This document shows, piece after piece, positions 21,010-31,686 of a stretch of 64,000 nucleotides of DNA. The stretch comes from Diplolepis rosae (lineage: Eukaryota; Arthropoda; Insecta; Hymenoptera; Diplolepididae): positions 2,914,001 through 2,978,000 of the forward strand of contig JAPYXD010000715.1 of NCBI GenBank assembly GCA_030998225.1. The letters are read 5' to 3'. The notes under the pieces are model-generated. The model was not told the origin of the DNA, did no database searches, and worked only from the letters and a program-made list of their open reading frames with translations. Position numbers and translations under genes: made by a program. Numbering within the stretch: position 1 is the first letter of the stretch; every line of letters starts with the position of its first letter.

Positions 21010-22232
21010 TGGATCTATAACTTAATTCGTGTGGTTTTTTTTCAAAATTTGAACGTTTATTTAAGAAAAACATGTACAATAGTATTATTAAAAGCATTGC
21101 CCAACTGAAGCTATGAATTTTTCCCATCTTTCTAGCAATTTGTGGATTCCATCACAAAAAAACTGCGCCGGCTTGGCAGCCAAGAATGAATCAAGCCAAT
21201 TTTTTATACCCTGTTCTGATGTGAACCATATTCCAGTGAGGGCCTTCTGCATCGACCGGAACAAATGGTAGTCAGAAGGGGCAAGGTCTGGGCTATAAAG
21301 TGGGTGGGGTAAAACTTCCCATTCACTGTTTTCCAAATAGTTCTTAACTGGAATAGCAACATGGGGCCGAGCGTTGGCATGATGGAAAATTATTTCCTCG
21401 TGTCTGATCGCATATTCCGGGCGTTTTTCGGCTATTGCTCTTTTTAAACGGATTGATTGTGTTCGGTAGCGTTCTCCATTGATAGTTTCACCCGGTTTTG
21501 GCAGCTCATAATACAGCACATCCTTCTGATCCCACCAAATACAGAGCATTACCTTCGCGCCACGGATATTCGGCTTTGCCGTTGATTTGGCTCGTTGGCC
21601 GGGTTTCACATATCATTTCTTGCGCTTGGGGTTGTCGTCATGGATCCATTTTTCATCACCAGTAACAATCCGATGCAAAAATGACTTCTTTTTGTGCCGT
21701 TCCAGCAGCTTTTCGGACATGCGAAACCGCCTTTCAACGTCTCTCGGCTTGAGTTCATGTGGAACCCAATTTCCTCACTTTTGAATGTATCCGACTGCTT
21801 TTAAACGTTTTGAAATGGCTGCTCGAGTGACTCCCAAAGATCCTGCGAGCTCTTCTTGTGTTTGGCAACAATCTTCATCGAGTAATGCTTCCAGTTCTTC
21901 ATCTTCAAACTTTTTTGGCTGCCCAGGACGTTCTTCGTCTTCCAAGCCAAAATCACCACTTTTAAATCGTGGAAACCACTTGTGGCACGTTCGCTCAGCT
22001 AGAGCATGTTCACCATAAACTTCCACCAAAATACGATGACACTTTTGCGGGCACAAAGTTCGACATATTTGAGTGAAAAAAAATTATTGTTGTTTTCGCT
22101 TCAAATGAATGACATATACTGAAAAATACGCACAATGACAGTAGCTTTCCAACGAATATTCGGAATATTGGAACGATGCAATAATAATCAAGTTACGCCA
22201 TCTCTTAGCAAACCGCACGAATTAAGTTATAG
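21010..22232 (-). mobile_element. Full-length mariner inserted in the dsRBD-like gene
   Basis: Inverted ends ATAACTTAATTCGTG (left, from about 21012) and CACGAATTAAGTTAT (right); flanking TGGATCTA and its complement make the apparent repeat longer, so the exact edges are uncertain by several bases. Size is about 1.22 kb, normal for mariner, with a single minus-strand gene. Confidence 0.8.
21088..22056 (-). pseudogene. Mariner transposase with catalytic Asp replaced by Ala
   Basis: Two nearly contiguous frames (22056-21775, 21609-21088) joined by an open stretch after a stop. N-terminal helix-turn-helix (CQTQEELAGSLGVTRAAISK), then the first catalytic Asp in VTGDEKWIH. The second catalytic site reads FHHANARPHVA where the family has HDNARPH, so Asp is Ala. 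The third, PDLAPSDYHLFRSM, is intact. Stops after YIQK and near 21615 also block translation. Confidence 0.85.
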
Positions 22233-23199
22233 ATCCAATATAAAAATTACATAATTATGAGTAGTGGCGTAGAAAAATATAATGTAAAACAAAAGGTAGC
22301 ACGGAAATTATATCAAATCTGAATTAATGAATCGGAAAAAACCAATCAAAATGGCCAACCAAATTTTATTAGTAAAAATTGCAAAAAATTAAACGAAATT
22401 TGAACTCAAAACAAATATGTATATCCAAAATATACGGTATTGCGAATAAAATCTTTATTAGAAAATTCAACATACATAGCAATTTGTTTCATTAAGGATA
22501 TTAAAAAGATAGGAATAGCAAACTCGATAGAAACAGCAAAGGATTTCGCTGCCATAAAAATTATTAATTCTCTTTCGAATAAAAACGAGAAATGTCAACT
22601 AAGTTTGATAAACTCACTCGAAAATTTGCATGTCGCAATTCAAGAATCATTTATAAACGGTCCAAAAGCTTCAATAAGTAACCAAATAACAAAACCTAGT
22701 ACTTCAAATAATATCCGTGTTAAAAATACAAAATTATATAAAATGAAACAAATTAATATTTTTACTACATCTTTCTCTACATAAGCTTTGAAAAATGTTT
22801 TAAATTCGGATATAGACCTCTCAACCAGTACAATAAATTCTAATATAAATATTCCATACCGATTCAGGATATCAACTTCAATGGAGCATTACTACGGCGA
22901 GCCTAACCACGTACTAAGTTACCAAAAAAGAGATTTTTAAACCACGTAGAAAATTTGAGGAATTTTGCAATAAAATCTGGATTGTCATTACCACAATACA
23001 GAGTCTATCCTTATCCGATTTCGAAAACAAAATTATTTTTTCTTGCACAAATTAATATAAACTATCATTTTGTTATACAAGCCGGCCCACCAAGAAACTC
23101 CTCAACATTTAGTAGACTATTTTACTCTTCTCCCCAAAAAACTTCTGGACCTAAATCCAACCACATGTAAGCATCCTATTTTATCGAATATTATTTCTA

Positions 23200-23232
23200 C
23201 TTTTCTTTTTCAGCCTTCCGAGAAGCCTAATG
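23200..23232 (+). promoter_or_regulatory. Candidate splice acceptor before the second Env
   Basis: A strong polypyrimidine tract TTCTACTTTTCTTTTTCAG ends at 23213, followed by CCTTCCGAGAAGCCTA and ATG at 23230. It is the best acceptor of the three in this provirus. Confidence 0.45.
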
Positions 23233-24240
23233 AATCTCCTTAACCGACTAGCATTCGGACTGTCTTTGATTTTAATTTCACTCTTTTATTCCAAAGAAGA
23301 GAAATTCTTTATAGACTCACAATTTTCTCACTCTTCAGGCATTTATTTTAAACCAATTTTGAAAGCCCGTCTTTTTTCTGAAAAATATCATTTTATATCT
23401 TACATCAATGTCTTTCAACCAGACATACTTAAATACGGAATAATAGATTTTTCACATAAATTATATGAATATTGCATGCTTTGAAATATTGCCAATGATT
23501 GTAATTTATACGATCATCAAACACAGCTTGAATTTATACAACGAATCAACTATTTTCTTGAAGAAATATTATTTATATCTAGACAAGCTCGTAATATCAC
23601 TAATATTTTTAAAATTTATCAAATCAAATCTAACAAAGAAGACTCATACCCTTCAACATCCCTTTTTTCTATGTTCGCTCCCTTTGCTAAAATACAATAC
23701 TTTTTATTCGATAAGCTATTCAAATAACCAATCGTACGTTACAACAAATGAAAATTTTCTCAATGCATGTTATCAAAATGGATTCCAAACATTTTGTCAC
23801 CCACCAAGATCTATATCTAACACCAGCAACACCCTCTTTGCGAAACATCAATATTTCTAGGTTGTCAACCATACAAATGTAAAATCTTCATCACTTTTAG
23901 CGAATATCCTTTTCTAACACCATTGCAATTTTATCATGGATGGCTATACTCAACAATTTTCACCCAAAAAATTTGCTCATCATGTCTAAAAAACTCTAAG
24001 ACCTTAGTCACACTCCAAGGAATAGGAATTTTGCAAATAAAGTCAGGTTGCATTCTTCAAAATTAACTTGATCTAAATTCATGTGAACAGTCTTTATATT
24101 CCGAACTTTCACACCACTTTTTTTGCTAAAATTTAATCCTACTTCTTCTAATTCACTTATTATAAAACTAGTCCTATTTTTGTCCTTATCAGCTTGCGCG
24201 TCACTTGAAACACCTAATTCTTCAACTGAACTATTTTAAT
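23230..24240 (+). pseudogene. Errantivirus-type Env remnant
   Basis: ATG at 23230 opens a hydrophobic signal-like N-terminus (LAFGLSLILISLFY), then HSSGIYFKPILKARLFSEKY and FISYINV, a pattern like the start of insect errantivirus Env surface subunits, then Cys-containing segments with stops. A later frame (23860-24060) reads LVTLQGIGILQIKSGC, a block seen in the C-terminal part of such Env proteins. Frames change several times. It is distinct in sequence from the glycoprotein at 14351-20686. Assignment is by pattern only. Confidence 0.4.
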
Positions 24241-24578
24241 CACTCCTGTCCGTAAAATTCCAAACTTCCACTTCCTCAATTAATTGAAGTCCTCCATTCC
24301 GATTGCACGTAACCGTTTTACCTTAAAAAAAACTTACAATACTAAATCTCAGAATTCATGTTCTAACTCTCAAACCATACGCCTCCTTACATTTTTAACA
24401 ACAAATATCAGTCAAAAAGGAAATCTATAACTAATTTTCTCAACACAATTTTATTACCTTATACCAAATAGTCCTCTTCCTGGCGAAACCTTTTTTTTAC
24501 AGCTCACAAATTCTATCTTCCGTTCACTACTTTTTTTTATATAAATGTTTTCTCAATCTTTCTCAGCCATAATAATGC
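24241..24578. other. Unassigned AT-rich sequence
   Basis: Probably the degraded end of Env and 3' leader of the provirus. No polypurine tract or LTR edge could be fixed. Confidence 0.3.
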
Positions 24579-24652
24579 GAGTTCAGGGAACGGTCAGGGA
24601 ACGGTCAGAGAACAGTCAGTGAACGGTCAGAGGATACTCTGACCGTTCTCTC
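24579..24652. repeat. Tandem 12-bp repeat plus hairpin
   Basis: About five variants of GGGAACGGTCA / GAGAACAGTCA in a row, followed by the inverted form CTCTGACCGTTCTCTC, so the tract can fold back on itself. Confidence 0.8.
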
Positions 24653-25540
24653 AACCGGGTCCGCTAGGGTACAGACACAAAAATTTTAAAATCAGTGATA
24701 CCACCGACAGAGAAATTCTAAAAAAATGGATCAAGGCATGTGAAAAGTGTTTTCAAAGAGGGAATTTGGCTCCAAATTCCCGCAACCCTCTATGAAATGA
24801 AAAATATAAAAATGACCCTTAACCATAGGCGCAGACTAGGTCTGGGAAAAATTTAGGGGAGTTGCTAAGAGAGAGAAAATTCCTGATAAAAAGGGATTCC
24901 TAGCGTGAAATACGTGTAAAGTGCAGTTCACCAATTGTTAAGACCCGAGATTCATAAATTTACCGTGGACCTTTTTTCAATCTTTGAAAGGATCTTAGAC
25001 TCAGTGTCCAAGATGTATAATTTCTGTGTCTTCGTCACTCCAATGTAATACGCATTCTGTCCTTGTCATTTTGATTTTCTCGATCTTGTGTTCAATTTTT
25101 ACATTACATTTATCTGTATCGTAATACACAACATTACGCTAATCTTAACTGTAGCGTAAAAACGAGTTTACGCGCCGGAGGAACATAAAATAGAATTTGT
25201 GCCAATGCACACAATTCGGGTGATTACGAGACTCGCTTAAAATGCTCGCAGGACTGATCGCGCCTCGGCTTTGTCTCGGCTTCGTTTTGGCTTTGCCGCA
25301 GCTACGCCTCGACTACGCCTTGGCTTTGTTCTCCTGCGAACAGTGTCGCTCGTCGCGTAATAACCCTCATTATGCGCCTACGCACATAATATACTATTAT
25401 ATTACCTTACGATTTAAAATCAATTCAATTTGCCTTACTTTATTAAACATTGTGTTCTTTACTGACTTATCCTCATCCCTAAGTGAGGATCATTTGATCC
25501 TAACTTGTTACTTTTGATCAATGGTAATTCCATTTACAAA
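24653..25540. other. Unassigned sequence with degenerate CGGCTTTG repeats
   Basis: No gene recognised. At 25255-25340, imperfect GC-rich units (CGGCTTTG, CGGCTTCG, CTACGCCT) repeat. Their open frame is a by-product of the repetition. Confidence 0.35.
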
Positions 25541-25544
25541 TTAA

Positions 25545-26340
25545 TAAATTATTATTCTCTCAAACTATTTGAAAAAGAAACTTATTAACTTTTAAAAAAT
25601 TGGAGAGTAAAACATTTCTTGCAAAAATACAACAAAAACAGATATTTCCATAAATAATACAAATCTGCCAAGAATATATGGTCTTTGATGTAACGTCTTT
25701 ATTTACAAATGTAACAAGCGATCTAGTTAAAAATAGCATACTGAAAAGATGGAATCTTATAAAAAGTTCTACAAAATTGTCTCTACAAATTTCTAAAAAG
25801 GAATTGAATTTCTTATGGATAACACTTTTTTCAGTTTAATAATGAATATTATTATCAAGTTTTTGGTCCTCCAATGGGGTATCACATGTCCTCTATGTTA
25901 GCAGATTTAGTTTCACCAGATCTTGAAGAAGAAATATTTTTAAAATTAAGCTTTAAAGTACACTCGTATTACAGATATGTAATTAGGAAAAGATCCACTA
26001 GGAAGATTTGAAACTTCGAATGTAGTTTATAAGATTCCATGCTTGGATTGCTCAAAAACTTATGTAGATAAAAAAAGGACACAAAAAAACATGAAATTAA
26101 ATGAAAAATATAATTTGGTTACAAAACATAGAATAAATAATAAAAATGATACAGGTATTCAACATTATTTTGATTGAAATAATATTAAAATTTTACATAA
26201 AGAGTCCAATTATTTCAAAAGAATAATTGCAGAAATGTTTTACATAAAAAAAGAAAGAGAAAACGGTATCAATGTTATTGCCGACTTAAAAGATTATAAT
26301 TCTTTTTATGATATTATTTTAGATCAACTTATATAAATAT
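25545..26340 (+). pseudogene. Penelope-like element: RT fragment and GIY-YIG endonuclease
   Basis: VFDVTSLFTNVTSDLV (25682-25730) matches the DVTSLFTNVP block of Penelope-like RT, followed by a frame change and YQVFGPPMGYHMSSMLADLV (25855-25915), corresponding to the PMGSPLSP block. SYYRYV (25965) is cut before the catalytic DD. Next, VVYKIPCLDCSKTYVDKK (26025-26075) is the GIY-YIG endonuclease start with the usual Cys pair. The C-terminus ends near DLKDYNSFYDIILDQ (26330). RT upstream of this is missing. Stops and frameshifts abound. Confidence 0.7.
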
Positions 26341-26446
26341 TAAAAATTTTAAATAAAAAAATTAATGGAAATGTACAATTCACTCTGTATTCTATTGGGT
26401 TGGCAACAAAGTCATGTCGTTTTTTTTTCATGATTTTCAAAGCAAG

Positions 26447-27458
26447 TTTTTTTTTTGGTGAGGACGAAAAATGGCGAAATCCTTTATAGACGTTGTATAG
26501 GACTCTCCTAGGACGGGACTAGGCATACCTGTTGAAACCAAAAACCCCCTTTCTCGAACCAATACACTGCCCGCGGAACCGCGTTTCGGCGTTAAACTTC
26601 GCGAGCGGTTGGTTCCAGCTTAAAGTCGCTTACTACTCTTCCGTCTCCGTTCGCCAAGGACATTCGTCCGCGGCCACACGTGCATTAGACGAACCGACAA
26701 GCCGCACCAGCCAGGAGAAGACTAAAAAGAATCCTCCTCCGGACCAACACAGCACTCGTCAAGACAGTTCTATATGCTGAAACTATTCTCAGCGCGACAA
26801 ATTTCTGCGCCGAGAACAGCTTCCTCTGGATAGCATGGTTTTGTAGGGCATTAGCCCAGACCGGAGCTGCATAGAGCAGCTTCGAATGGACCACGCTCGC
26901 CACCACTCTCCTTTTCGTTTCTCTAGGTCCACCAATGTTTCCTCGGGTATTGGAAGGATCTCCTGTCCGAAACGAGCAAAGCCCCGGTTTTCTCAGGGGC
27001 CATTTTCAGGCCTCTGCTGTCCTACCAGCGCCTCGCGGCGCATACGACAAGTGCGTCATCCGCGAAGCCAATGATGCTCGTCCCAGCAGGTAGGTCCATG
27101 GGCAGGAAATCGTCGTACATGACGTTCCAAACGAGTGGACCTACCCGTGACCCTTGAGGGGCGCTACATGTCATCTCTTCTTTGAGAGGCCATTTTTTCC
27201 CCTCGTTTATCACCCACCTGTCGCTCAAATAGTCATCTATCATTCGCAACAGGTAGTATGGAACCTTTTTCCGCATCATCGCCTCGATTCAGATATTCCA
27301 CCTCCCGATATTTAACGCATTGCGTATGTCAATGCTGATCAACGCGCAGAATCCTTTTCGCTTACCATTTCCTTTTCTTGCATTTGTGGCGATGTTAACC
27401 ACAGCTTGGATAGCGTCCACCGTGGACCTGCCTTTTCTGAATCCGAACTGGTTTTCCG
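26447..27458 (-). mobile_element. 5'-truncated R1-clade retrotransposon fragment, copy 1
   Basis: Minus strand, with its poly(A) as T tract at about 26447-26456. RT pieces: FRKGRSTVDAIQAVV, ISIDIRNA, a frame change, then MMRKKVPYYLLRMIDDYLSD, CSAPQGSRVGPLVWNVMYDD and the catalytic IIGFADDALVV (FADD intact). The upstream RT, endonuclease and ORF1 are missing. Its 3' UTR matches copy 2 at 31717-32060 closely. Confidence 0.8.
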
Positions 27459-27490
27459 AAAATCAAGTTTATTAATATAAATAACAAACA

Positions 27491-28440
27491 CTAATCAATT
27501 ATGTATTGACCATTTTGTTCAATTACCTTTTGCCATATTTCAGTCACCTTCATAATTCCGCTTTCGTAGAAAGTTTGGTTCTTAGAGGCAAAAAATAGAA
27601 TCAACTCATTTTTGACAGCCTCATTTGAATCGAATGTTTGTCCATTCAAATAGTTTTGAAGTGAGCGAAATAAATGATAATCGGATGGTGCTAGGCCAGG
27701 ACTATACGGTGGATTGGGCATCACTTTCCTGCCTAACTCCAATAATTTTTCGCGAGTGACCAAAGATGTATGTGCTCTGGCGTTATCTTGATGGAAGGGG
27801 ACGCCTTACAAGTTGCCAGTTCTGGACGCTTTTCCTTGATTTCTTTGTCCAATTTCATTAGCTGGCAACAGTAGACATTCAATTTGATAGTTTGATTTCT
27901 TGGAAGCAACTTAAAATAAAAAATACTTTTGAAATCCCAATAAACACTCAGCATAACCTTTTTTTGATGAATATCGGCTTATGATGTCGATTGTGCAGGC
28001 TCATCTCGCTTGTTCCATGATCTTTTTCGCACGACGTTATCGTAAACAACTCATTTTTCATGCCCCGTTATGATTCGCTTTAAAAATGGATCGGTTTCGT
28101 TACGTTTCAGCATTGAATCGTAAATGAAAATCCGTTTGATGAGTTGAATTCCGTTTAATTAGTAAGGAACGCAAATATCGAGCTTATTGATGTAACCAAT
28201 TTGTTTTAAATGTCTTTCAATGCATGTATGTGATATGTTAAGCTTCTTTGCGATCTCTCGTGTCGTGCAATGCCAGGTATTTTCTATCATTGCTTTTATT
28301 TTGTCGTCGTCAACTTCAGTTGGGCGTCCAGAGCGTGGTGCATTTTTGAGTTCAAAATCTCCAGAATGAAAACGAGCAAACCATTTCTGGCACTGGCGTT
28401 CTGTTAATAATTTTACACCACATAAACTTCATACAACTTT
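27491..28440 (-). pseudogene. Mariner transposase, multiply frameshifted
   Basis: N-terminal helix-turn-helix traces at 28440-28140, then SVYWDFKSIFYFKLLPRNQT (27950-27890), RPELATCK, a damaged second catalytic block (IKITPEHIH in place of HQDNARPH), then a C-terminal part with NPPYSPGLAPSDYHLFRSL (third Asp intact, neighbouring PD changed to PG). At least three frame changes. Confidence 0.7.
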
Positions 28441-28500
28441 TTCCGAGCTTACACTGCGCTTTTACCTTTTCGGAATTTTACAAATAATTAGTTCTGATGT

Positions 28501-29080
28501 TTTGTGCAAATGTAGAAGGATTTAATGACTATAGGTATTTAGATATTGCTATTGATAATTTTGTGTTTATGAACTTCATAACTGTACCATAATTTTTATA
28601 ATTATTATAGAGTAAATACTGAAATAAATGTATTTTTGACCTGTAGAGGATGACATAATGTCATTGAAACGTTGTCATTTTGAAAGAAAATAAATTTGAG
28701 AAAAAACCATTTGGTCCGAGGTTGGTCATTCTCCTTTCTCCAGTACAGGAATTTAATATGAAATAATGTAATCCTCAAAATACTCCCATGGTACGAAGAC
28801 AAGTAAGCAATGGATTTAAGAGGGTAGACCTGTGTGTCACTTTCGAAAAACCGATTTTTATTGCTTATTTCTAATCTAAAACATGTTAAAAAGCCTTTTC
28901 TAAAAGAGCTTGTTTGAAACCAGCTTAGTTTTTGAGATGCAGGACCTAAAGACTTCCATGGTCGGTTGATCAAAACAATGATTCATCCCGTTTTCAAACT
29001 TTGACCTCGATTTTCTCAAAACCATGTTTTTCAAGTTAATGTACAGGATTGCAGAAAACGGGGACTCTGCTCCATCAAAA
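28501..29080. other. Unassigned sequence
   Basis: No convincing gene. Short open frames at 28605-28973 and 28900-29259 (minus) have no recognisable motifs and probably belong to an anonymous repeat or the 5' flank of the next mariner. Confidence 0.35.
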
Positions 29081-29084
29081 ACAA

Positions 29085-30014
29085 ATATTTGTCGGTAGTA
29101 TGTTGAGTTTAAACGTGGTCGTACAGACACTGAAGATGCTGAACGCTCCGGCCAGCCAAATGAGGTAGTTACACCGGAAACCATAAAAAAAGTCCACCAA
29201 ATCGTTTTCGAAAACCATAAATTAAAATTGCGAGATAGCTGACGCCTTAAATATATCATACGACAGTGTGTTTGCTATCTTGCATGAACATTTGTTTATG
29301 AGGAAACTGTTGTCAAAGTGGGTGCCGCGTTTGTTCACGGTGGATCAAAAACGACAACGTGTCGTTGATTCCGAGCGCTGTTTGGAGTTGTTTCGACGAA
29401 ATAAACCGAATTTTTTGCGTTGGTATGTGACAATGAACGAAACCTGAATCCATCACTACACTCGGGAGTCGAAGCGGTCATTAGGCGAGTGGACTGCAGT
29501 CGGTGAGAAGCGTCCAAAGCTGCAAAAAACACAAATGTGGGCCGGTAAGGTTATGGCCCATGTATTTTGGGATCCTCATGGAGTTTTGTTCATCGACTAC
29601 CTTGAAAAAGGTGAGACGATCAATAGCGAACGTTACATTGGCCAATTGATGCGTTTGAAGAACGAAATGGGTGAGAAACGGCTCCAAATGAAGAAGAAAA
29701 AAGTGCTCTTTCACCAAGACAATGTGCCGTGTCACAAGTCGCTCGCTACCATAGCGAAATTGAATAAATTGAGCTTCAAATTGCTTCCGCACCCACCATA
29801 TTCACCGGATCTGCCCAATAGCGAATGCTACTTGTTTGCAGACCTCAAAAAAATGCTCCAAGGAAAGAGATTCTACTCCAACGAGGAAGTCATCACCGAA
29901 ACGAACGCTTATTTCAAGGCCAAATATAAATCTTTCTACAAGAAAGGTATTGAAATGTTATAGAAGCGCTGGACTGATTGTGTTGCTTTTGAAGGAGACT
30001 ATGTTGATGAATAA
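29085..30014 (+). pseudogene. Mariner transposase with DD34E catalytic site
   Basis: YFKRGRTDTEDAERSGQ (DNA-binding region), LREIADALNISYDSVFAI (helix-turn-helix), a first catalytic block that is damaged (FLRWYVTMNET, stop), then 29535-29963 open: FHQDNVPCH (second Asp), PYSPDLPNSECYLF where the third catalytic Asp is Glu at the usual 34-residue spacing. A TAG at 29961 is followed in frame by KRWTDCVAFEGDYVDE and TAA. Inactive. Confidence 0.8.
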
Positions 30015-30062
30015 AGTCGAGTTTTGCCAAAAAAATGTGTTTTTCCTAGTTAGTCCCGGGAC
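29085..30062 (+). mobile_element. Mariner, nearly full length, 5' end unclear
   Basis: One plus-strand transposase followed by terminus TAGTCCCGGGACTTATTGAT (30050-30069), a mariner-type inverted end. The left terminus was not located, so it may be truncated. Confidence 0.7.
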
Positions 30063-30137
30063 TTATTGATACACGTGTTATTATACTCTCCATAAAACAA
30101 GAATTAAAGGAAGCAACAAAAATTTAATGAAAAATCG

Positions 30138-30442
30138 TTTTCAGCGCCCTGTTTTTTACAGGCGGTACTTTTATTCTACATGGAATGAAGATTATTCCAT
30201 TATACGATGCACCGCATCTCATTAAATGTGTTGGAAACAATTTTCTGGACAAACATCTAGAATTCGACTGGGGTCCAAGGAAATGTGAAAAGGAGATAAA
30301 ATTTGCTAAGAGCAAGCATGTCATTACAGCGTCACTGGTCGCAATTCTTTGTGAAAATATCGCGGTGGACATTGAATCCAAACCAAATGCTAGCGTTTTC
30401 ATCCTATCTGCAAAAGCAAAACATGATTCATCTTTAAAATAA
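30138..30442 (+). pseudogene. P-element-like transposase fragment
   Basis: Open frame with GMKIIPLYDAPHLIKCVGNN then WGPRKCEKEIKFAKSKHVIT. The D.PHLIK..RNN block is typical of P-element/THAP9-type transposases. About 100 residues only; it lacks the N-terminal THAP and the remaining catalytic parts. It borders the foldback starting at 30480. Confidence 0.45.
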
Positions 30443-31686
30443 AAAAACCACACTTTCTCCACCCTCGCAAAGAAATGAGAAAGGCCGTAGGTGGATAAGC
30501 ATGGTCTGGCTGTCACCGCTCAGATTTGATCCATATTGCGACGGTAAGTGGCTCCCATTACAAGATGAATTCACCCCAAGTATTAACTCGAAAAAAAATT
30601 TTTCACAAAAATTATGAACGAATTTTGAAAAATCGAAAAATTTAATTTTCTTGAAAACGGCTCAACCGGTCTTGATGACGAGAATATATGCTATAGATAG
30701 TACTGAAGAGGTCTTGAAAAAAATTCGAGAACCCTTTCCGTTTATAAAAAGGGAGTACTTCATAGTTAAAAAAAATAAAAACTTCATTGGCCCCTAAAAT
30801 GTATGGAACAATTCAAACCCTATGACTCTTTGAAACAATTGTTTCTATACTCATGAAAGTTTTACGTTGATCACGTACAATATCTCATTTATTTTTACGT
30901 ATTTGCTGCATAGTGGACGAAAAAGTACACTTTATATGAATGCGAGGGTGTATCAACAATTATCTGCACCCTGTTTGTGGAATTGATCGTTATCGATTCA
31001 AAGAGAAACAACACATCTCTACATGATCGCCTTGTTTTCAATACGCTTTATCCACCTACCAACAAGCTTTTTCTTTCAGTCACAAAATTCAGTTTATATA
31101 CTTCCCCATATATCTCCTTCGCGAAGCTTGTGCCCATGACGTACGTTTTGCCCTTCCTGAGATTACTACTACGCAGGCTTCGTATGCCGCATGAGTTCGT
31201 TCGCAAAAAGCACCTGATTTTCAATTATTTTGATTCATGCTCAATAGATGTACTTATCTGAGGTTCGCGTTTTTATTTCATTCTCAGATGTAATCGTTTC
31301 CTGATAAGTTGTAGGATGCTGGTATACCGCGTTTGAACTACAGGAAGTTATACCTATTGGAAACAAATGATACTTTTCCCAAACTGTCAAATGACTATAA
31401 TCGTTCTACAACTGAGAATGAAATAAAAACGCGAACCTTAGATAAGTACATCTATTGAGCATAAATCAAAACAATTGAAAATCAGTTGCTTTTTCCGAAC
31501 GAACTCGTGCAGCATTCGAAGCCTGCGCAGTAGTACTCTCAGGAAGGGAAAAACATAGGTCATGGACACAAGCTTCGAGAAGGAGATATATGGGGAAATA
31601 TATAAACTGAATTTTGCGACTGAAAGGAAAAGCTTGTTGACAGGTGGATAAAGTGTATTGGAAACAAGGCGATCATGTAGAGATGT

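Larger units (their letters stand above)
20878..23170 (+). pseudogene. Protein with three tandem dsRNA-binding-domain-like segments (interrupted by a mariner)
   Basis: Three pieces: 20878-21009, 22234-22784 and 22925-23170. Domain 1 begins HVPFTNLLNKLIQQKGDLPF and its first helix and strands stop at the mariner; the matching last helix (GVEKYNVKQKVARKLYQI) follows it at 22257-22319. Domain 2 (22370-22590) is the clearest: KKLNEI..NKYVYPKYTV, then TYIAICFIKDIKK, then GIANSIETAKDFAAIKIINSL, the helix-strands-helix pattern of Pfam dsrm with the closing AK..AA helix. Domain 3 starts HVENLRNFAIKSGLSLPQYR and keeps only the first half of the fold. Two TGA stops at 22320 and 22404, a TAA at 22782 and one frameshift near 22930 make it a pseudogene. 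Three tandem domains recall the Loquacious/TRBP class, but no orthology is claimed. Its place between two envelope genes of one provirus suggests an accessory protein. Confidence 0.6.
26395..28500 (-). mobile_element. Mariner split by an R1-clade insertion
   Basis: The left end TATTGGGTTGGCAACAAAGT at 26396 is a typical mariner terminus. The minus-strand transposase runs from about 28440 to 27491, with the R1-type insert (26447-27458) in its 3' UTR. Right terminus not identified. Confidence 0.65.

Noticed and set aside
24579..24652. Possible CRISPR-like array
   Set aside because: Units are 11-12 bp with no spacers, and the sequence context is an insect genome; it is a simple tandem repeat with a hairpin.
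25242..25517. 91-codon open frame with Leu/Ala-rich start
   Set aside because: Generated by degenerate GC-rich repeats; no conserved motif and no splice context.
28605..29259. Two minus-strand open frames of 119-122 codons
   Set aside because: No domain motif. The second overlaps the mariner transposase on the other strand and is its shadow.
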